Assembly (NCBI GenBank): GCA_020882975.1 | Contig: JAHRFD010000006.1 | Span: 1-64,000, forward strand | DNA from: Microcoleus sp. EPA2 | GTDB lineage: Bacteria > Cyanobacteriota > Cyanobacteriia > Cyanobacteriales > Microcoleaceae | Length of the DNA stretch: 64,000 nucleotides | Direction of reading: 5' to 3' | In this document: in pieces, positions 48,161 through 57,167 of the stretch | Numbering within the stretch: position 1 is the first letter of the stretch | Layout of the letters: each line of letters opens with the position of its first letter | The notes under the pieces: generated by a model | Told to the model about the DNA's origin: nothing | Seen by the model: only the letters and a program-made list of their open reading frames with translations | Database searches by the model: none | Translations under genes and position numbers: made by a program

Positions 48161-48204
48161 ACCGCAAAGATACACAAGAGGCAAAACAAAAACAAGAGGT
48201 AACA

Positions 48205-48981
48205 ATGTCTGTTGGTAAAGTTTATTTGGTAGGTGCAGGGCCAGGAGATCCAGGTTTGATGACGGTGAAAGGAAAAGCTTTGTTACAGTGTGCCGATGTC
48301 GTGATTTACGACGCTTTAGTCAGCGCTCAAATTTTGGAATTAATCAACCCCCAAGCAGAACGAATAGATGCGGGGAAACGTCGCGGCCGCCATTCCCTAA
48401 TCCAAGACGAAACTACTCAATTATTGATCGAAAAAGCTCAAGATAATGCGATCGTTGTTCGTCTCAAAGGTGGCGATCCGTTTATCTTCGGCCGTGGTGG
48501 CGAAGAAATGGCAGATTTGGTCAAAGCAGGAGTTTCTGTAGAAGTAGTTCCCGGTATCACTTCTGGGATTGCAGCAGCAGCCTATGCGGGAATTCCCTTA
48601 ACCCATCGATCGTACAGTTCCTCTGTCACTTTTGTGACCGGTCACGAATCAGCGGGAAAATATCGACCAGAGGTAAATTGGCAGGCGATCGCCCACGGCT
48701 CCGAAACCATTGTAATATACATGGGAATTCACAATTTACCATACATCATCGGCCAGTTGACAGCAGCCGAATTGAGTGCCGAAACGCCGATAGCTTTGGT
48801 GCGTTGGGGAACGCGACCGGAACAGGAAGAATTGATCGGAACTTTGGCTACAATTGTAGAGCAAGTTGAGACGACTGGATTTGCAGCACCGGCGATCGCG
48901 GTAATCGGAAATGTCGTCAATTTGCACGGTATATTGTCGGGATGTCGGCCTGTTCATCAGACGGTAGAATCAACAAATTAG
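48205..48981 (+). CDS. cobA: Uroporphyrinogen-III C-methyltransferase
   Basis: A 258-residue SAM enzyme that makes precorrin-2. VYLVGAGPGDPGLMTVKG at the start, RLKGGDPFIFGRGGEE, and VPGITSGIAAAAYAGIPLTHR are the family's signatures. I chose ATG 48205 (AGAGG 7 bases upstream), since the conserved fold begins there. An ATG at 48157, overlapping the cbiX stop in ATGA, would add 16 charged residues whose DNA resembles the dispersed ACCGCAAAG spacer repeat. It follows cbiX and supplies its substrate via precorrin-2 dehydrogenase, not in this window. Confidence 0.93.
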   Translation: MSVGKVYLVGAGPGDPGLMTVKGKALLQCADVVIYDALVSAQILELINPQAERIDAGKRRGRHSLIQDETTQLLIEKAQDNAIVVRLKGGDPFIFGRGGEEMADLVKAGVSVEVVPGITSGIAAAAYAGIPLTHRSYSSSVTFVTGHESAGKYRPEVNWQAIAHGSETIVIYMGIHNLPYIIGQLTAAELSAETPIALVRWGTRPEQEELIGTLATIVEQVETTGFAAPAIAVIGNVVNLHGILSGCRPVHQTVESTN

Positions 48982-49434
48982 CACTTGGTTGAAAACAGCT
49001 AATATTTCCTTAGCGTCAGGTGCTTCGTCATTTACGATCTGCAAGTTTTCTCGCATATTTCATCGCGATGCACCCTACCAATTAGCAAGTTGTATTCAAC
49101 ATTTCATCGCGACTAAACCTAGAGATTAATTTGAAAAATCGGTTATATGGGTTATAATTTACGTTGATATCCATCTCCTATTTCACTAACTTTTTTGGCA
49201 ACCGCAATTTTATAAGTGTCTCCGATCGCATCTTTGGCGATCGCCTCCAGATTGCTATTGGTCAAATCCCCCGGTTGATAGATGCGTTGGTAATAGGTAA
49301 TGGGTAATAGGTAATTGCTAATAGGTAATTAGTAATGCCCTATACCCACCTAACTGAGAAAAGCTATAGTACCAAAGTGACGATTTTACAAATAAACCCG
49401 GTTTCTTAACACTCGCGCATAAGTCCTATCACAA
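48982..49434. other. Repeat-rich spacer with a gene remnant
   Basis: The stretch holds a coding remnant at 49152-49292 (see separate entry) and degenerate TAATAGGTAAT tandem units at about 49290-49345. The remainder shows no recognisable gene. Confidence 0.5.
49152..49292 (-). pseudogene. C-terminal remnant of an unidentified gene
   Basis: On the minus strand a frame reads QRIYQPGDLTNSNLEAIAK then DAIGDTYKIAVAKKVSEIG and DGYQRKL before a stop at 49152. It is protein-like (balanced composition, HIP1 site in frame), but it has no start: upstream it runs into TAATAGGTAAT spacer repeats and a stop. I read it as the surviving end of a gene whose front was lost. Family unknown. Confidence 0.4.
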
Positions 49435-50457
49435 TCAGCAATCCAAGTATTTCTTCGCAGCTTGAAAACCATGTTGGTCAGCAATCCGCAGGGCTTTATT
49501 CCACATATCCTGTCTTTTTCTCGCTATTCCCTTCTGATGCTTAGCAAGATTGCTCGGACTTGCATTGCTGTTGTGTACCAGCTTCAAAACAGCGGCATTA
49601 AGACACTGTTTTAGCTCTTTTTCTTGAGCCGAACTGAGTTCCCCTTCCAACTCCCTGTCTTCAGGCAACATCTCGTGCTGATAGCGCTGATTGATAGCAC
49701 GCGATCGACGCAGTGCTTGGTTAGCTTGCTGGGGACTACTCAGAACCCCGTAGGTGTGTTTTGCGAGCGATCGTACAGCCGTTTGTGGTGTCACCGGAAC
49801 TCCCTGAGCGCGTTGCTGATTAATGCTGGCTGCGGTGCGACGAACTATAGTAGGAAGTGTTTGTACTAACGGACGGGTACTAGGGCTGCGTCGCAAGTTT
49901 TTCGTAGCAGCAGCTAACCCACTAATTAAATTAGGAGCAGCACGCATAATCGCAGGAGCAACTTGAGGAATAAGCTGTGCAGCCAGTGGCAGTAATGCCC
50001 CAATAAAAGCTTCTGCCTCAGCTTCGCTTTCTGCCGTAGCTGCCGCGTATCCCAGGTGTTCCATCAGCCCATCGGTATAGTGCTGCTGGTTGTGCTGTAT
50101 TTCCCCTGCCATTTCCAACTCGAACTCAAACTCATTATCCTTGGGCAAAAGACTCGCGAGTCCTCCACCTAAAGCCGCTCCCAAAGATTGCCCCATAACT
50201 GCTGATGCTGCTGGGCCAACACGCAATTTTCTGCCAGCCACCGCTCCCAAAGCCGCACCTGCCGCAGGCAATCCTTGTACCAGAACCTCTCTCGCACTGT
50301 TGGTGGCTATCTTCTTCCACCCTGGATTTGGGGCGGGCGGCGACTTCCCATCTCCACCTTCAAACTCTCCTTGTAATTGGCTTTCCCATTCGTTTTCAAA
50401 TTCATATTCCCCTGCTAATAAAGATTCGAGTTCGTATTCAGACATAGTTCCGTACAT
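49435..50457 (-). CDS. Glu/Tyr/Phe-repeat protein A of the unusual cluster
   Basis: A 340-residue protein. Residues 1-40 are acidic-aromatic (EYELESLLAGEYEFENEWE). Then comes a Gly/Ala-rich block, a second acidic-aromatic stretch EFEFELEMAGE, and a C-terminal module with SEAEAEAFIGALLPLAA, SPSTRPLVQTLPTIVRRTA and a PQTAVRSLAKHTYGVLSSP helix. This module recurs in the proteins at 55425 and 56277. An extra C-terminal 90 residues (about 250-340) are unique, with lysine-rich tail. ATG 50457 has AGGAG 8 bases upstream. No family with known function is recognised. It is last in the cluster. Confidence 0.7.
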   Translation of the reverse strand: MYGTMSEYELESLLAGEYEFENEWESQLQGEFEGGDGKSPPAPNPGWKKIATNSAREVLVQGLPAAGAALGAVAGRKLRVGPAASAVMGQSLGAALGGGLASLLPKDNEFEFELEMAGEIQHNQQHYTDGLMEHLGYAAATAESEAEAEAFIGALLPLAAQLIPQVAPAIMRAAPNLISGLAAATKNLRRSPSTRPLVQTLPTIVRRTAASINQQRAQGVPVTPQTAVRSLAKHTYGVLSSPQQANQALRRSRAINQRYQHEMLPEDRELEGELSSAQEKELKQCLNAAVLKLVHNSNASPSNLAKHQKGIARKRQDMWNKALRIADQHGFQAAKKYLDC

Positions 50458-50676
50458 CGTCATTGCTCCTAGTTTTTAGTTGTTAGTTTTTTCGTCCTTT
50501 TTCTGTTTCCCAAAGCGGACACCGAAGCAGTGTCGCGAATACCTGGGAATGGTTGTGCAAACCTAAATCCGGCGGAAATAATCCCTCAATTCTTTTAGTC
50601 TGCGGAAGCCGAATTCCTGTGGCAAGAAGCGGTTTCAACCGCCGAAAAATAGAGGAGGTAAATTTAAATTTCCACT

Positions 50677-51801
50677 TTAACCAGGTTCCGCACTTCTCAA
50701 ACCTCTCCCACCATTGCGACGCGAATCAAGCGGCACAACTCGCTGCGTATGACCCCGAAAAGCTATGCCCAAAGTTTCAGCACTGGTCAGCCATTCTTCG
50801 GCATTATCTGCAATTTCTCGCAGCAAAGCTTCAAACTCAGCACGCGATGTTTTGAGGATGTGTTTGTGCGCCAACCAGCGAATCAGTTCTCGTCCAGAAA
50901 CAGCCATCCGGTGACGCTGAGAAGCATCGACATTTTCCTTGAAATAACGCAGCATTACTTCTTCCACAACATCCCAAGCATTGTCTGCACCAAACAGTTT
51001 TCTCACATCTTCAGCATTGAGAATTGTGAATGCTTCTTCCAGCAATTGCAGCACTTCAATCCGAAAGACATTGACGTGTCCGTAGGAAGACCATTTCAAG
51101 TTATTTCGCAAATCTAAACCCGCTCGCCTGACGGTAGCAATACTGCCAAAACTGGGGTCAAAAGCTCGATCGCGAATCACATCTGAGATCCGTTTATCGC
51201 GCCAAAATTCGGCTACATTATTGATGAATTGCGTGAATAACGGGTGAAATTTAGTGTTAGGTTGAGCGCTGGGCATCAGTTCGACAGGAGTATATCCCAA
51301 TACCCGTCGATAGGTTTGCATCCGTTGTTTTTGGGTATAGCGCAAAACGCTACGGCGATCGAACCGATACAAACCGTAAGCACCATCACCAGTCGATAAT
51401 CTCACAGTACCAGCATTGAATAATTCTTGCAGTTTCCAAACAGAGCGAAAAACCCCTAATTTCTCGTGCTGATAGAGATAGTAAAGGTCAGCAACTGCTA
51501 GAATTCGTTCGGAAGCAACTTGCTCGTCGTAGTCTTCAACTTTTTCGGGCAAGCGAGTTGAACTGACTTTAGTGGCGGCATCTTTGCCAATACCGATTAA
51601 TTCGGCTAAACCACCATCTGGCGGCGCTTGAATTTGGCTATCGGCAGCTACCAGTTGCGAAACTATGGTCTCGATTTGCTGAGTTAAAGCATCGGCTAGC
51701 TGTGGGTTTTGGATCAACTGAGGGGCGAGTTTTTCAGTGAGAGTTTCCCTCAGAGCAGCAATGCGATCGTATAAACTTTGATTGTCTCCAGTCGTGGACA
51801 T
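50677..51801 (-). CDS. Helical protein of unknown function in the cluster
   Basis: A 374-residue protein, predicted mainly alpha-helical, soluble, no signal peptide or membrane helix. Notable segments: YDRIAALRETLTEKLAPQL at the start, GDGAYGLYRFDRRSVLRYT near 155, and HVNVFRIEVLQLLEEAF near 265. The last 20 residues are arginine/glycine-rich (RRNGGRGLRSAEPG). I recognise no family. It lies 99 bases after the transthyretin-like gene and 213 bases before protein A on the same strand. Confidence 0.6.
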   Translation of the reverse strand: MSTTGDNQSLYDRIAALRETLTEKLAPQLIQNPQLADALTQQIETIVSQLVAADSQIQAPPDGGLAELIGIGKDAATKVSSTRLPEKVEDYDEQVASERILAVADLYYLYQHEKLGVFRSVWKLQELFNAGTVRLSTGDGAYGLYRFDRRSVLRYTQKQRMQTYRRVLGYTPVELMPSAQPNTKFHPLFTQFINNVAEFWRDKRISDVIRDRAFDPSFGSIATVRRAGLDLRNNLKWSSYGHVNVFRIEVLQLLEEAFTILNAEDVRKLFGADNAWDVVEEVMLRYFKENVDASQRHRMAVSGRELIRWLAHKHILKTSRAEFEALLREIADNAEEWLTSAETLGIAFRGHTQRVVPLDSRRNGGRGLRSAEPG

Positions 51802-51900
51802 AATTGAGTCTCCTAGCTGAAAGTTTCAGGCGAGTTGCTGTTAATTTGCGAACACACTCCCAGCGGAGTGTTTGTGAGCTAAAATTTTTTATGACAGAAG

Positions 51901-53676
51901 TTATCTGCCTGGTAGGCTATTTGTTTCACCACTATTTAGCGCCAAAATGTCATCCCGGTCGTCGATAAAGTAAGGCGGTATAGGTGAAATTAAGGCTGAT
52001 GCTAATCGTTTGACTTGATAAATTTGGAATGCCAAATCGCGCAGGGAACGCAGGACACCTGCCCGATTGAAAGCAGTGTTGCGAAGGGGAATATAAGAAG
52101 CAGCTTGCACCAAAATCATCAGTCTTTCTGCCGTTTCGGCAATGGTTTTGGCAATGCCTAACTTGCCACCATCTTTAGCAATTGCCGGCCATTCTTTAGT
52201 CGCCGCCAGCAAAGCCCATGAGAGCAATGATTCCACTGTCATTGGTGGGACTAATTGTCTGACTTGGGAAATGGGGTATCCAGTACCATCCGGCAGCAGG
52301 AAAGCAATCTCACCACTATCCAATTTTTCATCTCTTGCCTTGGTGAAATCAAGCCATACTGCCTGTCTTTCCGCAGGACCGAGGAAGACTAGATCCATAA
52401 TCCGATAAACTTCTTGAACTGATTCTGCAACCACTGACAAAGCTTGCGACAATAGCACCAGTTGTGGCCCGACAAAAGCACCAGCACCAGAATTATTGAT
52501 ATAAGCATTCCAGCTAGATCTCAGAGAAGCAATGTAATCTCTGATAATCAAAAAGTTGCTGTAATTTTGTTCTTCATCGACGGTGTTAATGCGCGATCGA
52601 GTCAGCCCAAACATATCAGCTAAATCTTTAAGCTGTCCTGCAACTATTTCCGGTTCATTAGGATTAACATCGCCAATTAACAATTGGAATAAGCTTTCAA
52701 CTCGCTGAGCGCGAGGCCCGCCTTGAGTTCCCATTTCGTTGACTAATTCAGTGATTTCAGTGCGCACAATTGAGCGAGTAGCTTCAAGATTTTGCCCATC
52801 GGCATTTGTATCTAGTGGATAGAGTTTGTTCAGTAGCGGCAGCATTTCATTGAAAGCAGCTTTGGCGCGGTGATAAAGGCTAGCTTGCGCTCCCGTTAGC
52901 ATACCACCGAGTTCAGTTTGTACGGTGGCATAAGCACGAGGAGTCCATACATAATCAGTGCGCCCGTTACTTTCTTGAGGTGCAAAAGCTTGTGTTATAG
53001 AAGCGCGCAACATTTGTGCATCTCCTACCTTAAGATTGCGGCCTAAAACTTCACTAAAAGCACTATCTACCATCTGCTGCAACGAGCCACCTTGACTATC
53101 AATAACAGCATAAGAATTGCGAATCCCAGAGCTAGAAACTTGGTCTAAAGTTGGCAAAATATCCACCACTGTATCTTCGGTAATTCTTCGATTTTCGATG
53201 ATTTGGCGTTGAGTAATTTGGTCAATTAGTTCTTCAATTCTGAGTGTTTCAATGCTGTATTCACTGGGATTATTTGTGTCTACGAACAGAGGTACTGAAC
53301 TAGAAAAAAAACCTCCCGGTGTTGGCAGAACAATCGCAATATTGGAAGTCCTGCCGTTGTCGCTAATGCCAACAAGTTCTCGGCCGCGAAATACTTGGAA
53401 GAAAAGTTCGATTCTAGTTTCAGATTCTAGGGGTTCTGGCCGATAATTTTCGTCTGTAAACTCGATCTCGAAAAACCCTCTGGAGTCTGTTTTTCCGCTG
53501 CCTAGGCGATCGTCAAATTTCAAGTCTTTGTCCCAAGCTTCGACTCTTAAACCTGCTTCTGGGGCAGATTGAGTTGTTGGTGTTGGTGTTGGTATTTGTG
53601 TTGGAACATTTGTGATTACTTGTCCCCGAATGCGATAAGTTGTCATTCTCATTTCTCCTGTTTGGTAATTGGTCAT
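51901..53676 (-). CDS. Protein with transthyretin-like N-terminal domain, cluster member
   Basis: A 591-residue protein. Residues about 10-125 form a beta-sandwich of transthyretin-like or carboxypeptidase-regulatory type: TTYRIRGQVITN, LRVEAWDKDLKFDDRLGSGKTDSRGFFEIEF and IELFFQVFRGRELV. The remaining 460 residues are helical, with LPLLNKLYPLDTNADGQNLEA and a MFGLTRSRINT segment. A first ATG at 53676 gives MTNYQTGEMRM; the start could be at the MTTYRIRG ATG about 10 residues later. No enzyme motif is seen. It may be a scaffold or cargo-binding partner; function unknown. Confidence 0.65.
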   Translation of the reverse strand: MTNYQTGEMRMTTYRIRGQVITNVPTQIPTPTPTTQSAPEAGLRVEAWDKDLKFDDRLGSGKTDSRGFFEIEFTDENYRPEPLESETRIELFFQVFRGRELVGISDNGRTSNIAIVLPTPGGFFSSSVPLFVDTNNPSEYSIETLRIEELIDQITQRQIIENRRITEDTVVDILPTLDQVSSSGIRNSYAVIDSQGGSLQQMVDSAFSEVLGRNLKVGDAQMLRASITQAFAPQESNGRTDYVWTPRAYATVQTELGGMLTGAQASLYHRAKAAFNEMLPLLNKLYPLDTNADGQNLEATRSIVRTEITELVNEMGTQGGPRAQRVESLFQLLIGDVNPNEPEIVAGQLKDLADMFGLTRSRINTVDEEQNYSNFLIIRDYIASLRSSWNAYINNSGAGAFVGPQLVLLSQALSVVAESVQEVYRIMDLVFLGPAERQAVWLDFTKARDEKLDSGEIAFLLPDGTGYPISQVRQLVPPMTVESLLSWALLAATKEWPAIAKDGGKLGIAKTIAETAERLMILVQAASYIPLRNTAFNRAGVLRSLRDLAFQIYQVKRLASALISPIPPYFIDDRDDILALNSGETNSLPGR

Positions 53677-53735
53677 TAGTTATTAGTCATTGGTCATTAG
53701 TCATGGGCATCAATGTCAATAAAGGGTTTTTTCGT

Positions 53736-53794
53736 CAGGCGGGTTTATTTAATCTGTTTGCAACCTTTAAGAGTGCTGGTGAACCCGCCCCTAC
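53736..53794. repeat. GTAGGGGCGGG palindromic element, copy 3
   Basis: GCGGGTTTATTT at the left and GGTGAACCCGCCCCTAC at the right form an inverted pair like those at 26451 and 30654. It sits in the spacer between two cluster genes, flanked by tandem TTGGTCATT-type and TTGACTATT-type units. Confidence 0.6.
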
Positions 53795-53877
53795 AGGCTA
53801 TTAAGAATGATGCAAGATATCACTTAATCCCTCTACTATTGACTACTAACTGTTGACTATTGACTATTGACTAAAAA

Positions 53878-55260
53878 CTATCTGCGTGCCAAAGCTTTGT
53901 AGAAGTTGTCGGTAATTACTCCCGGTTCTGCTAACTTTTTATCTAAGGCCCACCTAGAGGCAGGAATTAAGAACCGTTCGGGAATAATTCCGGGGTCATT
54001 TCCTTTGGCTAAACGCTCGCCTGCTTCTTCAATCATTCGCTGGTGGTGTGGCTTAAATCCAGTTACTTCAGCTAGGGTTTTACCGCCTAGTTGTTGGTAT
54101 TGGGTAAAGCAAATAGTGTCTACTACCAGTTGATTTGCTTGACTGAATGTTGATAGTAATTCTGAGGGAAGATTCCCGGCGCGGGGATTGGGATAAATGC
54201 GCTGCCACATCTGGCTATATCTGTCAGCTTCTTCGGGAAATCCCATGCGCTTCAGCAATTCAATGCTGATGAATACTCGCAGATAAGGAACAGGATGTGG
54301 CGCACCAGCATGGAAGTACAAAGTAGATTGAGTCGATCGCGCAGCAATATCCATTAGCGATGCTACAATTCCAGGCCCACCTAGCAGCAAACCAGACATA
54401 TCGGCAAAGGTTTCACTATGCCAGTTAGTCCAAGTTGTGGCAACCATTCGGCTCATTCCAGCTTTGAGCAAACGCTGGGCGATCGCCCTGGGAATAGCCT
54501 GTCGCAAGTTCAAATCTGTTTGTAAATTATGCGAAACTTCATGCAAAACTGCTCCCAATGTCCAAGGATTAATCAAGCGGTGATATGGTAATTGAATTAA
54601 CGGAAATGGATTGATTTGCTGTCCGAGTTTGCTGAGAGGAATCCCGCGCCTAAATGTCGCTGGTGAAAATCCTGTTTTCATGTACGAAAATGGTGCGGGT
54701 GCGGGAATTGATTGGGCAATTCCCAATCCCATATAAACGTCTTGATAGCAGTCAAGGGCAATGCGATCGCAACCCAGTAACCAATTACCAAATTTACTCT
54801 GTCTTTGTCCGAACAACTCGAAATAAAAATCCCAAATTTGTTCGATCGCTCTTACCCAATCGTGAGCACGATCTTTGCGAGACATCAGTTGTTGCAGGTG
54901 TTTGGTATCCGGTTCGCGGATGGCTATTTCTGCGATATTCCCGACTTTTTTCGACATATCCATCAATTGCACTCTCAGGGAACTAATTAGCTCATTAACA
55001 GCATCGATGTGAGCGTCAGAAGGACTAGCCGGATCTGTACCAAACTCGTCGTGTTGGAAGGGACGCAAAGCAGCAGCGTGTCTGGTAACATTGAGGGCTT
55101 GTACTCTCAGCCAAGGTTTTAAACTAGGCAATTTTATTTGTGATTTAAGTGCAGAGTTATTGTGTTCAAAACCATTCAAAATCTTCAATTCATAGGCATC
55201 CTCATCTGTTTCTAAATCTGTTAATGTTTCTAACAGTCCGTTCATATTTTTTATCCCCAA
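53878..55260 (-). CDS. HExxH zinc metallopeptidase of the cluster
   Basis: A 460-residue protein. LHEVSHNLQTD near 239-249 is a HExxH zinc site and WHSETFADMSGLLLGG near 282-297 supplies the third ligand glutamate (ExxxD), the gluzincin arrangement. No signal peptide or membrane helix is seen, so it acts in the cytoplasm or leaves by another route. It is followed 201 bases later by the transthyretin-like protein gene. It may process the Glu/Tyr/Phe-repeat proteins, but this is inference from position alone. Confidence 0.72.
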   Translation of the reverse strand: MGIKNMNGLLETLTDLETDEDAYELKILNGFEHNNSALKSQIKLPSLKPWLRVQALNVTRHAAALRPFQHDEFGTDPASPSDAHIDAVNELISSLRVQLMDMSKKVGNIAEIAIREPDTKHLQQLMSRKDRAHDWVRAIEQIWDFYFELFGQRQSKFGNWLLGCDRIALDCYQDVYMGLGIAQSIPAPAPFSYMKTGFSPATFRRGIPLSKLGQQINPFPLIQLPYHRLINPWTLGAVLHEVSHNLQTDLNLRQAIPRAIAQRLLKAGMSRMVATTWTNWHSETFADMSGLLLGGPGIVASLMDIAARSTQSTLYFHAGAPHPVPYLRVFISIELLKRMGFPEEADRYSQMWQRIYPNPRAGNLPSELLSTFSQANQLVVDTICFTQYQQLGGKTLAEVTGFKPHHQRMIEEAGERLAKGNDPGIIPERFLIPASRWALDKKLAEPGVITDNFYKALARR

Positions 55261-55424
55261 GCATGAACCAGATATAGCCGAAGGAAAAATGAATAATTAA
55301 GCATGAAGTATGCTTTTAATAAATTGGACAGAGCGCTAGGGAAACTCAACATCATCAATTTAAAAGTTATTGATCTAATTTTAAAGTTCTTATGTTGAGT
55401 TTCGTTACTTCAACCAAACCTAAT

Positions 55425-56234
55425 TTAAGCGCAGCGGCATTTCCCATTAATTTTCGGCTGCAATTGATGTTGCACTTTATGGGATTTTTTCATTACTGTG
55501 TTAACTTTTTTGGGGTTGTCTAAGACTTTAGCTGTATTAGCTGCTAGTGCCCTCACAGCAGTTTTTTGTGAGAGTGGTTTGCCTTGTGCTACTTGATGAG
55601 CTAGGGTCTTGACAGTTCCTTTCAAAACTTCTGGAACAGTCTGCAAAAGTTGGCGCGTACTGGGGCTGTTGTACAGAGCACGACCCATTTTTGCTACTCC
55701 TTGAATTAGCTGGGGAGCGACAGCAGAAATTGCTTTAGCCGCTGAGGGAATCAATCGTGTTGCCATCGGCACTAAGGCTCCTAAAAAAGCTTCTGATTCG
55801 GCTTCACTTTCGCTGTGAGCTGCTCTGTAAGCCAGATTTTCCATGATCATTTCGTACTCGCTCATGGAACTAGATCGCGAACTAGAACTAGAAGGAGATT
55901 CAAATTCGGACTCAAATTCGTATTCGTACTCATACTCGCCTTCGCCTAGTCCGATCGCACTTCCCAATCCCTGTAGCAAATTGCCGATAAAAGGATCGCC
56001 TTCGTATTCGCTTTCGTACTGGCCTTCGTACTCCCCTTCGTACTCGAATTCAAACTCTCGCTGCCGATTTCTCCGTCGCCCTCCAATTAAGCCACCAATG
56101 GCCTTAATTGCCATCGGAGCAGCTTTGGCGAGCAAGGGGACTAAGAAAGGTAAAAATTCCTCGCTTTCGTACTCGCTGGCGAATTCGCATTCATATTCGC
56201 GATCGAGATTGGTTTCTAATTCGTATTCAAACAT
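55425..56234 (-). CDS. Glu/Tyr/Phe-repeat protein B of the unusual cluster
   Basis: A 269-residue protein. It opens MFEYELETNLDREYECEF and has an alanine/glycine hydrophobic block (FLPFLVPLLAKAAPMAIKAIGGLIGG) and a basic RRRNRQR, then EFEYEGEYEGQYESEYEG and a second run EYEYEFESEFES. The C-terminal module is as in A and C: SESEAESEAFLGALVPMA, SPSTRQLLQTVPEVL, QKTAVRALAANTAKVLDNP. I chose ATG 56234 because AGAGG is 7 bases upstream and acidic repeats begin directly. The stop of protein C is only 42 bases before this start. Function unknown. Confidence 0.75.
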   Translation of the reverse strand: MFEYELETNLDREYECEFASEYESEEFLPFLVPLLAKAAPMAIKAIGGLIGGRRRNRQREFEFEYEGEYEGQYESEYEGDPFIGNLLQGLGSAIGLGEGEYEYEYEFESEFESPSSSSSRSSSMSEYEMIMENLAYRAAHSESEAESEAFLGALVPMATRLIPSAAKAISAVAPQLIQGVAKMGRALYNSPSTRQLLQTVPEVLKGTVKTLAHQVAQGKPLSQKTAVRALAANTAKVLDNPKKVNTVMKKSHKVQHQLQPKINGKCRCA

Positions 56235-56276
56235 TTTTTCACCTCTGTTTCTGTGTGTTGGCAACTCCAACTGCTC

Positions 56277-57128
56277 TTACTCGTAAACGGGCTGTCTTCT
56301 GCGCTTCTGTGTTTTTGCAGGTAATGGTTTGTTAACTTTGCTAGCAGCGCCGGACGATCGCATTAAAGTCTTGGCACAAGTCATGGGATTTCCTAATACC
56401 TTGCGGGTTTCAGCAGCCATGACGCGAGCGGCTGTTTGCGGTGCGATGGGTTTTCCTTGAGCTGCTTGCCGCGCTAGGGTATTGCTAGCTCTGGCAACAA
56501 TCGTGGGTACTGTTTTTACCAGTGGGCGAGTGGCCGGAGATTTGCGCAAAGTCCGGGTTAATGTGGCCGCACCCTTGACTAATTTGGGCGAAATTTGCCG
56601 CATTGAATGGGATTTAATCGGGATAATTCGAGCAGTAAAAGCACCTGTATAGGCTTCTGCTTCTGCTTCGCTTTGTACCTGACTTGCCATGGCTGCGAGT
56701 GCTTCTGCTAAGGCTTCCGGCTGCGGTGCAGATTCGGATTCGTACTCGCTCTCAAATTCACCTTCAAACTCGTATTCGCTCTCATATTCGTATTCGCTTT
56801 CGCGCGCAAGTTGACCTGCGATCGCCCCTACTGCTTGACCCACACCGGGCCCACCAATCGCAGTACCCACAGCTCGAGCTGCGATGGGTGCAACTTGTTT
56901 GAGTATGGGAGCTAATTTGCGAGCAAATCCACGAATTTTTTTGAAGAAAGCTTCACTTTCATATTCATTTTCGTACTCATACTCGCCTTCACCCATTCCT
57001 CCCAATACGCCACCACTTCCTTGCATCAGGCTACCAAAAAACTCTTCGCCCTCGTATTCGCTTTCGTATTCGTAATTTCCTTCGCCCTCGAATTCGTTTT
57101 CAAATTCGCGTTCCAATTCGTGTTGCAT
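56277..57128 (-). CDS. Glu/Tyr/Phe-repeat protein C, first gene of the unusual cluster
   Basis: A 283-residue protein. Acidic aromatic runs (EFENEFEGEGNYEYESEYEG, then EGEYEYENEYESE and EYEYESEYEFEGEFESEYE) alternate with two hydrophobic-cationic blocks: MQGSGGVLGGMG and ARKLAPILKQVAPIAARA followed by GTAIGGPGVGQAVGAIAGQ. The C-terminal module is shared with A and B (SEAEAEAYTGAF, SPATRPLVKTVPTIVARA, PQTAARVMAAETRKVLGNP). ATG 57128 follows GGAG by 5 bases; 57146 and 57167 are in-frame alternatives. It is the first gene of the cluster and lies just downstream of a perfect palindrome at 57217. Confidence 0.75.
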   Translation of the reverse strand: MQHELEREFENEFEGEGNYEYESEYEGEEFFGSLMQGSGGVLGGMGEGEYEYENEYESEAFFKKIRGFARKLAPILKQVAPIAARAVGTAIGGPGVGQAVGAIAGQLARESEYEYESEYEFEGEFESEYESESAPQPEALAEALAAMASQVQSEAEAEAYTGAFTARIIPIKSHSMRQISPKLVKGAATLTRTLRKSPATRPLVKTVPTIVARASNTLARQAAQGKPIAPQTAARVMAAETRKVLGNPMTCAKTLMRSSGAASKVNKPLPAKTQKRRRQPVYE

Positions 57129-57167
57129 TGTTTCTCCATCTAGCATTGCGTGACCCCTTGTTTGCAT

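Noticed and set aside
48157-48204. Upstream start of cobA overlapping cbiX
   Set aside because: The added residues are charged, outside the family fold, and the DNA resembles a dispersed spacer repeat; an ATG with a better ribosome site lies at 48205.
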